This document shows, piece by piece, positions 1 to 7,338 of a stretch of 64,000 nucleotides of DNA; the first letter of the stretch is position 1, and each line of letters begins with the position of its first letter. The position numbers and the translations under genes were made by a program. The stretch comes from Burkholderia diffusa (GTDB lineage Bacteria > Pseudomonadota > Gammaproteobacteria > Burkholderiales > Burkholderiaceae), in NCBI RefSeq assembly GCF_902499115.1, contig NZ_CABVPN010000005.1, positions 62,001 to 126,000 of the forward strand, written 5' to 3'. The notes beneath the pieces were generated by a model. That model worked only from the letters and a program-made list of their open reading frames with translations. It ran no database searches and had not been told where the DNA came from.

Positions 1-1
1 C

Positions 2-370
2 GGTTACGTCGAGCAGAAAGGCGTTGCGTATTTCTCGCGGCGCAGCCCGCGCGCCGGCGGCGACGTGCGTGCGCTCGAGGATATCGTGTGGGTCGATCAG
101 CGAACGCTGTTCGACGTGATCAGCGCATTCGATACCTACGATCTCGCAAAGCTGATCGCGAGCCTCGACGATCGCGCGGTGGCCGACAAGTTGTTCTCCG
201 TGATGACGGAAGCGCGGCGCAACGAGGTGTCGTGGGTGATGCGCCGTGAGCTGAAGCTCGACCCGATCGAGATCGAGGAGATCGAACGGCGCGTGCTCGA
301 TGCCGTGCGCGCGGCCAAGGCGCCGGCGGCAGGTGCGGCACCGGTGCCGCTGGCTTCATCCGACGCGTGA
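2..370 (+). CDS. FliG-like flagellar switch-type protein, 3' part only
   Basis: The reading frame is open from the window edge, so the true start lies outside; about 122 codons are visible. The segment after residue 22 resembles the middle/C-terminal helical repeat of FliG: a DLAKLIASLDD stretch followed by an RRNEVSWVM helix and an EEIERRVLDAV helix. FliG is the rotor protein that stator units push against in flagellar motors. It ends 23 bp before a MotA-like gene and is followed by a MotB-like gene, so the three look like one operon. The last 20 residues are Ala/Pro-rich. The FliG relationship is an inference from pattern and context because the N-terminus is missing. It could instead be a FliG-domain protein of a non-flagellar motor. 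Confidence 0.55.
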   Translation, partial: GYVEQKGVAYFSRRSPRAGGDVRALEDIVWVDQRTLFDVISAFDTYDLAKLIASLDDRAVADKLFSVMTEARRNEVSWVMRRELKLDPIEIEEIERRVLDAVRAAKAPAAGAAPVPLASSDA

Positions 371-393
371 CGCGCGACCCGACGGAGACACCT

Positions 394-1158
394 ATGGACT
401 TGTTGACCCTGGCCGGCGTGCTGCTCGGCGGCGCGGCCATCGTATTCGGTTTCGCACTGGAAGGCGGGCATTTTTCGACACTGTTCCAGTTCGAGGCGCT
501 CGTGATCGTGCTCGGCGGTACGCTCGGCGCGGTGATGATCCAGAACACGTGGGCGCGGTTCTTCGATGCGGTGAAACAGTTGCGACTCGCGTTCGTGCGT
601 GCGCAGGAGGTCGACCGCAAGCACCTGACCGACCTGCTGGAGTGGGGCGATCGCGCGAAGCTCGACGGGTTGCTCGCCTTCGAATCGATGGACGTGAGCG
701 GCATCCATCCGTTCGCGCGGCGCGGGCTCGAACTGCTCGCGAACGGCGTGTCGACCGCCGTGCTCGAGGACGCGCTGCACCGCGAGCTCGACGCATACGA
801 GCGCAGCCGGCTCGCGGCCGCGCGCGTGTGGCAGCAGGCCGGCGGCTATGCGCCGACATTCGGCATTCTCGGCTCGGTGCTCGGGCTGGTCCAGGTGACG
901 AGCCACATTCTCGAACCGGCGCAGCTCGGGCCGGGCATCGCGGTCGCGTTCATCGCGACGCTCTACGGTCTCGCGTTTGCGAACCTCGTGTTTCTGCCGC
1001 TCTACGGCAAGCTGCGCGCGCAGATCGACAGCGAATTGCGTTTCCGCAAGCTCTATCTCGACGGGCTGCTCGCGATCTCGCGCAAGGAATCGCCGCATAC
1101 GATCGAGACGCGGCTGACCGGCGACGTGCGCGGCCGCGCGGCTGAATCTCTCGCATGA
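394..1158 (+). CDS. MotA-like stator subunit (MotA/TolQ/ExbB family)
   Basis: A 254-residue inner-membrane protein with the MotA layout: two N-terminal membrane segments (about 5-20 and 35-50), a cytoplasmic loop of about 100 residues, and two C-terminal membrane segments (about 152-172 and 182-203). The GYAPTFGILGSVLGL stretch near 151-165 carries the conserved proline next to the ion channel, and the second channel segment is rich in Gly/Ala. It should form an ion-driven stator with the MotB-like protein encoded 18 bp downstream. The start was chosen at ATG 394 because a GGAG lies 7 bases upstream and the membrane segment follows at once; an in-frame upstream codon at 367 lacks these signs. 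No other flagellar structural gene is visible, so its motor is unknown. Confidence 0.85.
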   Translation: MDLLTLAGVLLGGAAIVFGFALEGGHFSTLFQFEALVIVLGGTLGAVMIQNTWARFFDAVKQLRLAFVRAQEVDRKHLTDLLEWGDRAKLDGLLAFESMDVSGIHPFARRGLELLANGVSTAVLEDALHRELDAYERSRLAAARVWQQAGGYAPTFGILGSVLGLVQVTSHILEPAQLGPGIAVAFIATLYGLAFANLVFLPLYGKLRAQIDSELRFRKLYLDGLLAISRKESPHTIETRLTGDVRGRAAESLA

Positions 1159-1176
1159 CGCACCGGGAGCTTCGAC

Positions 1177-1854
1177 ATGACCGCTCGAACTGACGGCGCG
1201 CGGGCGGGCTCGGCCGCCGCCGATCGCGACGACGAAGCCGACGGCACGCAGTCCGGACGCTGGCTGATTTCCTACGCGGATCTCATCACGACGCTGATGG
1301 TTCTGTTTCTCGCGCTGTACGTGTTGCAGCTCGCGAAATACAACGCGCTCGACGCGCGCTATCAGACGCTCGCGCGGCGCGACAACGGGACCGCGAGCGC
1401 GCCGGGCGCAGCGATGCCCGAGCGTGCCCCCGCATGGCTGGCATCGCTCGACGCGCTGAAGTCGAACGGGCGCATCTCGCTTGTGCGCGCGCCGCACGGC
1501 ATCGAGATCGGCATCGACGCGAAGGTCCTGTTCAACGTCGGCGATGCGCGTTTGCTGTCCGATGCGACGCCGGTGCTGAGCCAGATCGCGCAGGCGCTGA
1601 GCGAGCATGCGACCGGCGACATTCTCGTCGAAGGGCACACCGACAGCGTGCCGATCGCGAACGCGAAATACGAGTCGAACTGGGAGCTGTCGTCCGCGCG
1701 GGCGGGCAGCGTGGTGCGCTATCTGGCCGATCGCGGCGTCGCACCTCACCGGCTCGCTGCGATCGGGCGGGCCGATACGCAGCCGCTCGTCGCGGGCGAC
1801 GATGCGGCCGCGCGGGCGCGCAACCGGCGCGTGACGATCTTCGTCGCGTATTGA
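1177..1854 (+). CDS. MotB-like OmpA-domain stator protein
   Basis: A 225-residue protein with a short cytoplasmic N-terminus and one membrane segment (about 37-52). The SYADLITT motif places the conserved ion-binding aspartate at residue 35. A linker follows, and then an OmpA/MotB peptidoglycan-binding domain (about 100-225) with the VEGHTDSVP signature at 151-159 and an ARNRRV ending typical of the family. It would anchor the MotA-like stator to peptidoglycan. A GGGA ribosome site lies about 9 bases before ATG 1177. It is shorter than E. coli MotB (about 308 residues) and closer to MotD-type or non-flagellar stators. It sits directly downstream of the MotA-like gene and is probably cotranscribed. 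Confidence 0.85.
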   Translation: MTARTDGARAGSAAADRDDEADGTQSGRWLISYADLITTLMVLFLALYVLQLAKYNALDARYQTLARRDNGTASAPGAAMPERAPAWLASLDALKSNGRISLVRAPHGIEIGIDAKVLFNVGDARLLSDATPVLSQIAQALSEHATGDILVEGHTDSVPIANAKYESNWELSSARAGSVVRYLADRGVAPHRLAAIGRADTQPLVAGDDAAARARNRRVTIFVAY

Positions 1855-1955
1855 GCGTGCGAGCCTCGACAGGCGCGCGACGGTTATCCGTCAACGACAT
1901 ATCGGATCCCGCATGACGAACATGTGAACCCGGCGATGCGATTCCGCGCGCGCCT

Positions 1956-1963
1956 GCCGATAA
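1956..1963 (+). promoter_or_regulatory. Possible sigma-28 (FliA) -10 element before the chemoreceptor gene
   Basis: GCCGATAA, identical to the -10 consensus of flagellar sigma-28 promoters, lies 40 bases before the chemoreceptor ATG. The expected -35 (TAAA-type) is poor at the usual spacing. The last two bases also belong to an 8-bp inverted repeat (CGATAACC at 1958-1965 and GGTTATCG further on), so an operator is an alternative reading. Confidence 0.3.
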
Positions 1964-2003
1964 CCCAAGCTGGCTCAGACCGAGCGGTTATCGAGGGTTC
2001 CCC

Positions 2004-3866
2004 ATGCATTTCTGGCGCACGCTGTCCATTCAGAACAAGCTGGTTCTCAGCATGACGAGCTGCCTGCTCGTGTTCGTCGCGATCTCGAGCGGGTTGAGTG
2101 TCCGCCTGATCGGCAACGCCGTGCGCGATCGCGTCGTCCGCGAAGAGCTGCCGACGGCCGTGAGCGGCATCCGCGCCGACGTGCAGCGGCAGATGGCCGG
2201 GCCGATCGCCGCGTCGCGCGTCCTCGCGCGCGATGCGTTCCTGCTGCAATGGGAAGCCGACGGCGAGCCCGACGCCGGCACGCGCAGCTGGACCGAGCTG
2301 GCGAGGAACGTGAAGGACGAGCAGAAGGCGGCGTCCGTGCAGTGGGTGTCGATGAAGAGCGGCAACTACTACAACGAGGCCGGCCTGCAGCGGAAGGTCA
2401 CCGACAACGATCGGTGGCTCGCGACCTTCCTCGCGTCGGGCAAGACCTACGAAGTGAACATGGATCGCGAGGTCACGGCCGGCGGCTACATGATGTTCAT
2501 CAACAGCCGCGTGGAACTCGACGGCACGCCGGTCGGCGCGACCGGCATGAGCCTGTCCGTCGATGCGCTCGCGAAGGGGATCGCCGCGTACCGGATCGGC
2601 GATACCGGGTTCGCGTTCCTCGTGCGGCCCGACGGCGCGATCATGATGCATCGCGATACGTCGCTGATCGACGGCAAGCACTTCCTGAAGGACGAACCGG
2701 GGCTGCCCGGTGATGCGTCGTCGACGCTGCTGGCCGGCAAGCCGTATGCGTACCTGAGCTACGACGGCGACGGCGGTGCGCGCTTCATCGCGACGTCGTT
2801 CATTCCGGAGCTGAATGCGTATGTGGTCGTCGAAGTGCCGCAGGCCGAACTGCTCGGCCCGGTGACGCGTGCGATTCGCAGCGCGGCGCTGGTCGCCGCG
2901 GTCGCGGGCCTCGCTGTCGCGCTGGTCGTGATCTGGCTGGTCGGACGCGCGATCGCCGCGCCGATCCGCCGCGCGGCGACGCTGCTGTCGGAGATCGCGA
3001 GCGGCCAGGGCGACCTGACGCGCCGGATGACGGTCGAGAGCGAGGACGAGATCGGCCAGCTGTCGGACGCGTTCAACCGCTTCGTGTCGTCGTTGTCGAC
3101 GCTCGTCCACCGCATTCGCGCTGCGTCCGCGTCGATCGCGACCGGATCCGCGCAGATCGCGTCGGGCAATGCGGACCTCAGCGAGCGGACCGAAGGGCAG
3201 TCGAGCAACCTCGAGCGGACGGCTTCGTCGATGGAGGAAATCACGGCGGTCGTGCGCAACAACACCGAAACCGCGACGACGGCCGCGAAGCTGATCACCG
3301 GTGCATCCGATACGGCGACGCGCGGCGGGCACGTCGTGGGTGAAGTCGTGACGACGATGGAGCAGATCAGCGATGCGTCGCAGCGGATCTCCGAGATCAT
3401 CGTGATGATCGACAGCATCTCGTTTCAGACCAACATCCTCGCGCTGAATGCGGCGGTCGAGGCCGCACGCGCCGGCGAGCAGGGACGCGGGTTCGCGGTC
3501 GTTGCGTCGGAAGTGCGCAACCTCGCGCAGCGCAGCGCGCAGGCGGCGAAGGAGATCAAGGCGCTGATCGAGCACAGCGCGGGGACGGTGAACGCCGGGT
3601 CGCGGCTCGTCAGCGAGGCCGGGAAGGTGATGAGCGACGTCGTATCGCAGGTGCAGGGCGTCAGCGCGATGATGAGCGAGATCGCCGAGGCGAGCCTTGA
3701 ACAGAGCGCCGGCATCGACCAGATCGGCGACGCGGTGCAGTCGCTCGATCAGATGACGCAGCAGAATGCGGCGCTGGTGGAGGAAAGCGCGGCGGCAGCG
3801 GAAAGCCTGAAGCAGCAGGCGGCGGAACTGACGCGGCTGGTATCGGCATTCAAGGTTGATGAATGA
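2004..3866 (+). CDS. Methyl-accepting chemotaxis protein with periplasmic Cache-type sensor
   Basis: A 620-residue chemoreceptor. A first membrane helix (about 12-34) is followed by a periplasmic region of about 250 residues whose repeated YMMFINSRV / GFAFLVRPDGAIMMHRD pattern suggests a Cache (PAS-like) ligand-binding domain. A second helix follows (about 292-315), then HAMP and a long signalling coiled coil. The hairpin tip contains SFQTNILALNAAVEAARAGE and the RGFAVVASEVRNLAQRSA segment, the hallmark contact for CheA/CheW. The C-terminus ends in SAFKVDE and has no NWETF-type CheR-tethering pentapeptide. The ligand cannot be read from sequence. The gene is separated from the stator genes by about 150 bp containing a possible sigma-28 -10 box, consistent with motility regulation. 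Confidence 0.93.
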   Translation: MHFWRTLSIQNKLVLSMTSCLLVFVAISSGLSVRLIGNAVRDRVVREELPTAVSGIRADVQRQMAGPIAASRVLARDAFLLQWEADGEPDAGTRSWTELARNVKDEQKAASVQWVSMKSGNYYNEAGLQRKVTDNDRWLATFLASGKTYEVNMDREVTAGGYMMFINSRVELDGTPVGATGMSLSVDALAKGIAAYRIGDTGFAFLVRPDGAIMMHRDTSLIDGKHFLKDEPGLPGDASSTLLAGKPYAYLSYDGDGGARFIATSFIPELNAYVVVEVPQAELLGPVTRAIRSAALVAAVAGLAVALVVIWLVGRAIAAPIRRAATLLSEIASGQGDLTRRMTVESEDEIGQLSDAFNRFVSSLSTLVHRIRAASASIATGSAQIASGNADLSERTEGQSSNLERTASSMEEITAVVRNNTETATTAAKLITGASDTATRGGHVVGEVVTTMEQISDASQRISEIIVMIDSISFQTNILALNAAVEAARAGEQGRGFAVVASEVRNLAQRSAQAAKEIKALIEHSAGTVNAGSRLVSEAGKVMSDVVSQVQGVSAMMSEIAEASLEQSAGIDQIGDAVQSLDQMTQQNAALVEESAAAAESLKQQAAELTRLVSAFKVDE

Positions 3867-3896
3867 AGCGCGCACGACGTTAGAATGGTGCGCTTC
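3865..3896 (+). terminator. Hairpin at the end of the chemoreceptor gene
   Basis: GAAGCGC plus CAC pairs with GTGCGCTTC across a 12-base loop with one bulged G, and it begins within the stop codon. No T-run follows, so intrinsic termination is doubtful. It could be a transcript-end stabilising hairpin. Confidence 0.3.
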
Positions 3897-3966
3897 TCAG
3901 GGACGTCGGCCGCGGGATCACGGCAGACGTTTTCGCTGTCGGCGCGGGATTCGGTACGTCATAAAA

Positions 3967-4755
3967 ATGAAGCGCATTTCAAGACTGAAGGTCGGGGTAG
4001 GGGCGGTGGTGGTCGCGGCGGTGCTCGCCGCAGTCGGGGCGAAGGTGATCGCATCACCGGCGGATTCGTATCTTGCTTATCGGAAGAACGCCGCGGCGGC
4101 CGTGGCGGCGGCGCGAACGGAAGATCGGCCGAGTGTCGACCGACAGTACACGGCCGACGTGAATGCACGGCTCGCCCGGCTCATCGGCACGGTGCGGGCG
4201 AAAGGGTTTGCCGCGAAGGCGGCGGGCACGGTGCAGAGCGTCGGCCCCGTCGACGGGGTGCCGCCGGGGCCGGACGGGCTGGCCTTCAAGTCGGCCGACG
4301 GCAAGACGAATCTCGTCGTGACGACGGTTCCGCTGCTGAAGGCGTGGGCGAGCACGGCGGATGCGGGCATCAAGCCGACGGACGACGTGGCCGCGATTCT
4401 CGACAATGAAACGCTTTACACGGACGTATTCAGCGACGACGCCGCTGCGTTTCGCTTCGCCGAGTTGCCCGTCAAGCGGCAGCCGGCCGACGGCGTGGTG
4501 AAGGCATGGCTGCTGGGTGAAAGCCAGGACGGCGTGCCGGACGGGCCGAACACGCTGGCCGTGTCGGTCCGGCAGGGCGAACGGGTTTATATCCAGTGGA
4601 AGAGCGTGACGCTGCGCCCGATCGTGGCGTGCAGCGTGGGGCGCGTGCCCGACGACGCGCGGCAGGCGTGTTTCGCGAGGCAGGTGGTGTCACAGCGGAT
4701 CTACCCGCGGCTCGTCGCACTGGCGCAATCGATGGCCGATGCCGTGGTCCGGTAG
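3967..4755 (+). CDS. Uncharacterised exported or membrane-anchored protein
   Basis: 262 residues. An N-terminal KRISRLK basic patch precedes one hydrophobic segment (about 9-29), ending near IASPADSY. This fits either a signal peptide or an uncleaved anchor with the rest in the periplasm. The remainder is soluble and mixed alpha/beta, with GTVQSVGPVDGVPPGPDG and a late Cys pair (VACSVG ... RQACFA) that could form a disulphide. No family is recognised. ATG 3967 was chosen because the signal-like segment follows directly; 37 upstream in-frame codons look non-coding. It stands alone between the chemoreceptor and the convergent epimerase gene. The function is unknown. Confidence 0.7.
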   Translation: MKRISRLKVGVGAVVVAAVLAAVGAKVIASPADSYLAYRKNAAAAVAAARTEDRPSVDRQYTADVNARLARLIGTVRAKGFAAKAAGTVQSVGPVDGVPPGPDGLAFKSADGKTNLVVTTVPLLKAWASTADAGIKPTDDVAAILDNETLYTDVFSDDAAAFRFAELPVKRQPADGVVKAWLLGESQDGVPDGPNTLAVSVRQGERVYIQWKSVTLRPIVACSVGRVPDDARQACFARQVVSQRIYPRLVALAQSMADAVVR

Positions 4756-4876
4756 CGGACGGCAGCGGTCGGCGCGCGCACGGCGCGATTCGACGGCGAG
4801 GGACGGCGTATCCGACCAACGACGGACGGCGACAGCGCGCGTCGTCGCCCGTCGGCATATCGTCCGATGACCGGAT

Positions 4877-6094
4877 TCAAGGCGACCGCAACGCCTGCAA
4901 CCCCAGCGTGAGCGCGTTGAACGGCATCTCGGCGGCCCCCAGCGAAAAGCTCGTCGCCTTCGCAGTCGCGCCCGGCGAATGCATCAGCGCGTGAACGATC
5001 CGCTCGCTCGCATGGCCGTCGCCATACGGATTGCTCGCGCGCGCCATTTCCTCGTACGCGCTTTCGCTGTCGAACAGCCGCGACGCCTCCCAGACGATTC
5101 GGTCCTGGTCCGTGCCGACGAGCCGCGCGGTACCGGCCTGGATCGCTTCGGGCCGCTCGGTCGTCTCGCGCGTGACGAGCACTGGCTTGCCGAGCGCAGG
5201 CCCTTCCTCCTGGATGCCGCCTGAATCGGTGATGATGAAGTACGAGCGAGACATCAGGAATACGAACGAAAGGTATTCCTGCGGCTCGATCAGGTAAATA
5301 TTCGGCACGCTGCCGAGCAGCGCACGCGCCGGCTCGCGCACGTGCGGATTCAGGTGCAGCGGATAGACGAACTGCGCATCGCGATAGCGGTTCGCGAGCG
5401 TGCAGAGTGCCTCGCAGAAATGCCGGAACGGCTCGCCGAAGCTCTCGCGGCGATGGCCGGTGATCAGCACGACGCGGCGGGACGGATCGAGAAAAGGAAA
5501 GTGCGCGGCGACCTTGTCATTGAGCACGGAATCGTGGTCGAGCATGCGTTTGACGTCGTGCAGCGCATCGATCACGGTGTTGCCCGTCATCACGACCGCG
5601 CCGACCGGCACGCCTTCGCTGAACAGGTTGTCGCGTGCCTGACCGGTCGGCGCGAAATGCCATGACGACACCGCATCGGTTACGCGGCGATTCAATTCCT
5701 CCGGCCACGGCGACCAGATGTCGCCGCTGCGCAGTCCCGCTTCGACGTGTCCGACCGGCAGATAGCGGTAGAACGCCGCGAGACTGACGGCCAGCGTCGT
5801 CGTCGTGTCGCCGTGCACCAGGACGACGTCGGGGCGAAAGTCGTCGAAGACGATCCCGATCGCCTGAAGAATGCCGGTCGTGACGTCGGTCAGCGTCTGG
5901 CTCTGGCGCATCAGGTTGAGATCGTAGTCTGGCTTGATGTCGAACAAGGTGAGGACCTGATCCAGCATTTCCCGATGCTGGGCGGTAACGCACACACGGG
6001 CGTCGACATCCTTGCGCGACTTCAGCGCGCGGACGAGCGGCGCCATCTTGATGGCTTCCGGCCGGGTCCCGAATACAAGCAAGATCTTCTTCAT
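4877..6094 (-). CDS. wecB: UDP-N-acetylglucosamine 2-epimerase (non-hydrolysing)
   Basis: 405 residues. It interconverts UDP-GlcNAc and UDP-ManNAc in the cytoplasm, supplying ManNAc-type sugars for surface polysaccharides. The N-terminus has the family signature VFGTRPEAIKMAPL. Further family motifs are VHGDTTT, HVEAGLRSG, a THRRE-like GHRRESFG and the SDSGGIQEE active-site loop, in the expected order. ATG 6094 is preceded by a GAGG ribosome site and leads straight into the first beta strand; 40 upstream in-frame codons lack coding character. It is divergent from a polysaccharide synthase operon across a 1.2-kb gap, so it probably feeds that polymer. Length is slightly above the usual 370-390 residues. 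A second wecB elsewhere in the genome is likely but not visible here. Confidence 0.93.
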   Translation of the reverse strand: MKKILLVFGTRPEAIKMAPLVRALKSRKDVDARVCVTAQHREMLDQVLTLFDIKPDYDLNLMRQSQTLTDVTTGILQAIGIVFDDFRPDVVLVHGDTTTTLAVSLAAFYRYLPVGHVEAGLRSGDIWSPWPEELNRRVTDAVSSWHFAPTGQARDNLFSEGVPVGAVVMTGNTVIDALHDVKRMLDHDSVLNDKVAAHFPFLDPSRRVVLITGHRRESFGEPFRHFCEALCTLANRYRDAQFVYPLHLNPHVREPARALLGSVPNIYLIEPQEYLSFVFLMSRSYFIITDSGGIQEEGPALGKPVLVTRETTERPEAIQAGTARLVGTDQDRIVWEASRLFDSESAYEEMARASNPYGDGHASERIVHALMHSPGATAKATSFSLGAAEMPFNALTLGLQALRSP

Positions 6095-6412
6095 CGTTTT
6101 CCTCGTTGAGCATCTTCGCGCTGGAAGCCCCGGCATCTGGCGCCAAGCTTGGTTGCAGGCGACCCATCCCGTCCCCGCGTGCGGCCACGCCGGCCGGCAT
6201 CGGCCGCGCGACATTCAGCGATGTGGCGGGGCGAGCGCACCGTTCTTGTCCGCGCGGTCTCCGCCACGCAATCGTCGGACTACGGAGGCACCCTTGCACC
6301 TCGTCAATCACGTCATGAGCGTTCCTCACTGTGTCGATCGCCACGTCCTTCCGTCACACGATTCGCGTTGCCGCGCGCCGACGCGCCGGTAAGGTGATCC
6401 CGCTTTCCATAC

Positions 6413-6428
6413 AGCAATATTCAAACCA
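6413..6428 (-). promoter_or_regulatory. Weak sigma-54-type promoter element facing the epimerase gene
   Basis: On the minus strand the sequence reads TGGTTTG-AATA-TTGCT. It keeps the GG-N10-GC spacing of sigma-54 promoters and a perfect -12 TTGCT, but the -24 part matches TGGCACG at only four of seven positions. It is about 320 bases before the epimerase start. Confidence 0.3.
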
Positions 6429-7101
6429 GCGGCCCCTGCGTCCGGTTCCAATTCGCGCGGCACGCGCGGTTCGCTACGGAACGTTTCACAACTGCTACGA
6501 AGGTCACATCGGTGGACGGCCACGGTGCAGATAAACGGTCGACCGTGCGCGCGAGCGGTCCGGTCGCGTCATTCGAAGAATGGCGGCGTGGCTCGAGCGT
6601 CGACTGCCGCTCGAACGGTACCCGTCTTTCGAAGCGCATTGAATCGATTCGATATGCGAATTTTGTCTGGGCAATGAAAGGCGCGACGCGGATCATCCGG
6701 ATCGGGTCATGGACAAATGATTTGCCCGTCGCGCCGCATCGCTCGCGCTGCCCGAGTCGACAGGTGCGAAATGTTGCGTATCTGTAACGCGCGGCCGGAA
6801 TGCGGCTGGCGTGCCCGCACGACGGCCTTCCGGCGCGCGCGCCGGTGGTAGTGCGCACGTTTCCCGGCCGGGGTCCGTGCGCCGGCGCTTCGCGACTGAC
6901 CGCGTCGCGAAGCGGCATCGCTCGAGGCGACGCACGTGCGATGAACAGACAATTCGCCGCGCAACGCGAACGGATCGCGATGCCGACCGCACATGCCGTG
7001 CCAAAAGCTGATTCGCCGGTGAATCAAAAACACTCGACCGCCGCCCCGGCCGCGCCCGCTGCCTGATCGTCGGTCCTTGCCGCACGGGGCCCGGCGGACG
7101 A

Positions 7102-7117
7102 TGGCTCGCCGCTTGCT
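7102..7117 (+). promoter_or_regulatory. Sigma-54-type promoter upstream of the polysaccharide synthase operon
   Basis: TGGCTCG-CCGC-TTGCT matches the sigma-54 consensus TGGCACG-N4-TTGCW with a single mismatch and exact spacing. It would start transcription about 210 bases before the glycosyltransferase ATG. No enhancer-binding activator gene is in the window, so the activator would act from elsewhere. Confidence 0.55.
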
Positions 7118-7338
7118 TGTTCTGGGCGGACAGGTGCGTTCCGACGTGTTCCAACGACAGCAGACGGACAGGGACGCCAAAGCAACGAATCCGGAAAGCG
7201 GCACGACACTTTCGTCCGGCGCGGAAGACGCCCGCGCTTGCACGACGAACGTGCGGCCACTTCCCATTGACATCCGCGCGATTCACGGCCCGGGCGCAAG
7301 CGCTCGGCTGCCGCCGTCGCCGGCACGGGGGCCAGGAC

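Larger units (their letters stand above)
6095..7338. other. 1.2-kb intergenic region between divergent polysaccharide genes
   Basis: No convincing gene is seen here. Open frames in this stretch have no ribosome sites and no recognisable protein features. It contains a strong sigma-54-type element facing right (7102-7117) and a weaker one facing left (6413-6428). It also has a perfect 10-bp palindrome GAATCGATTC (6641-6650) inside a longer imperfect dyad (CGCAT at 6635-6639, ATGCG at 6654-6658). Another dyad, GATTC-N6-GAATC, is near 7010-7025. The length and these motifs suggest a control region with activator sites and long leaders on both sides. Confidence 0.5.

Noticed and set aside
136..1749. 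Long minus-strand open frame opposite the stator genes
   Set aside because: Its translation is Arg/His-rich with no domain pattern, and the plus strand has three well-supported genes with ribosome sites. It is an antisense shadow caused by high GC.
7010..7025. Dyad GATTC-N6-GAATC with flanking A-rich bases
   Set aside because: Stem is only 5 bp and the T-run is on the wrong side for a rightward terminator; it could be an operator, but nothing supports this.
6512..7273. Open frames on both strands in the 1.2-kb gap
   Set aside because: They lack ribosome sites, show biased Arg/Ser composition and overlap promoter-like elements.
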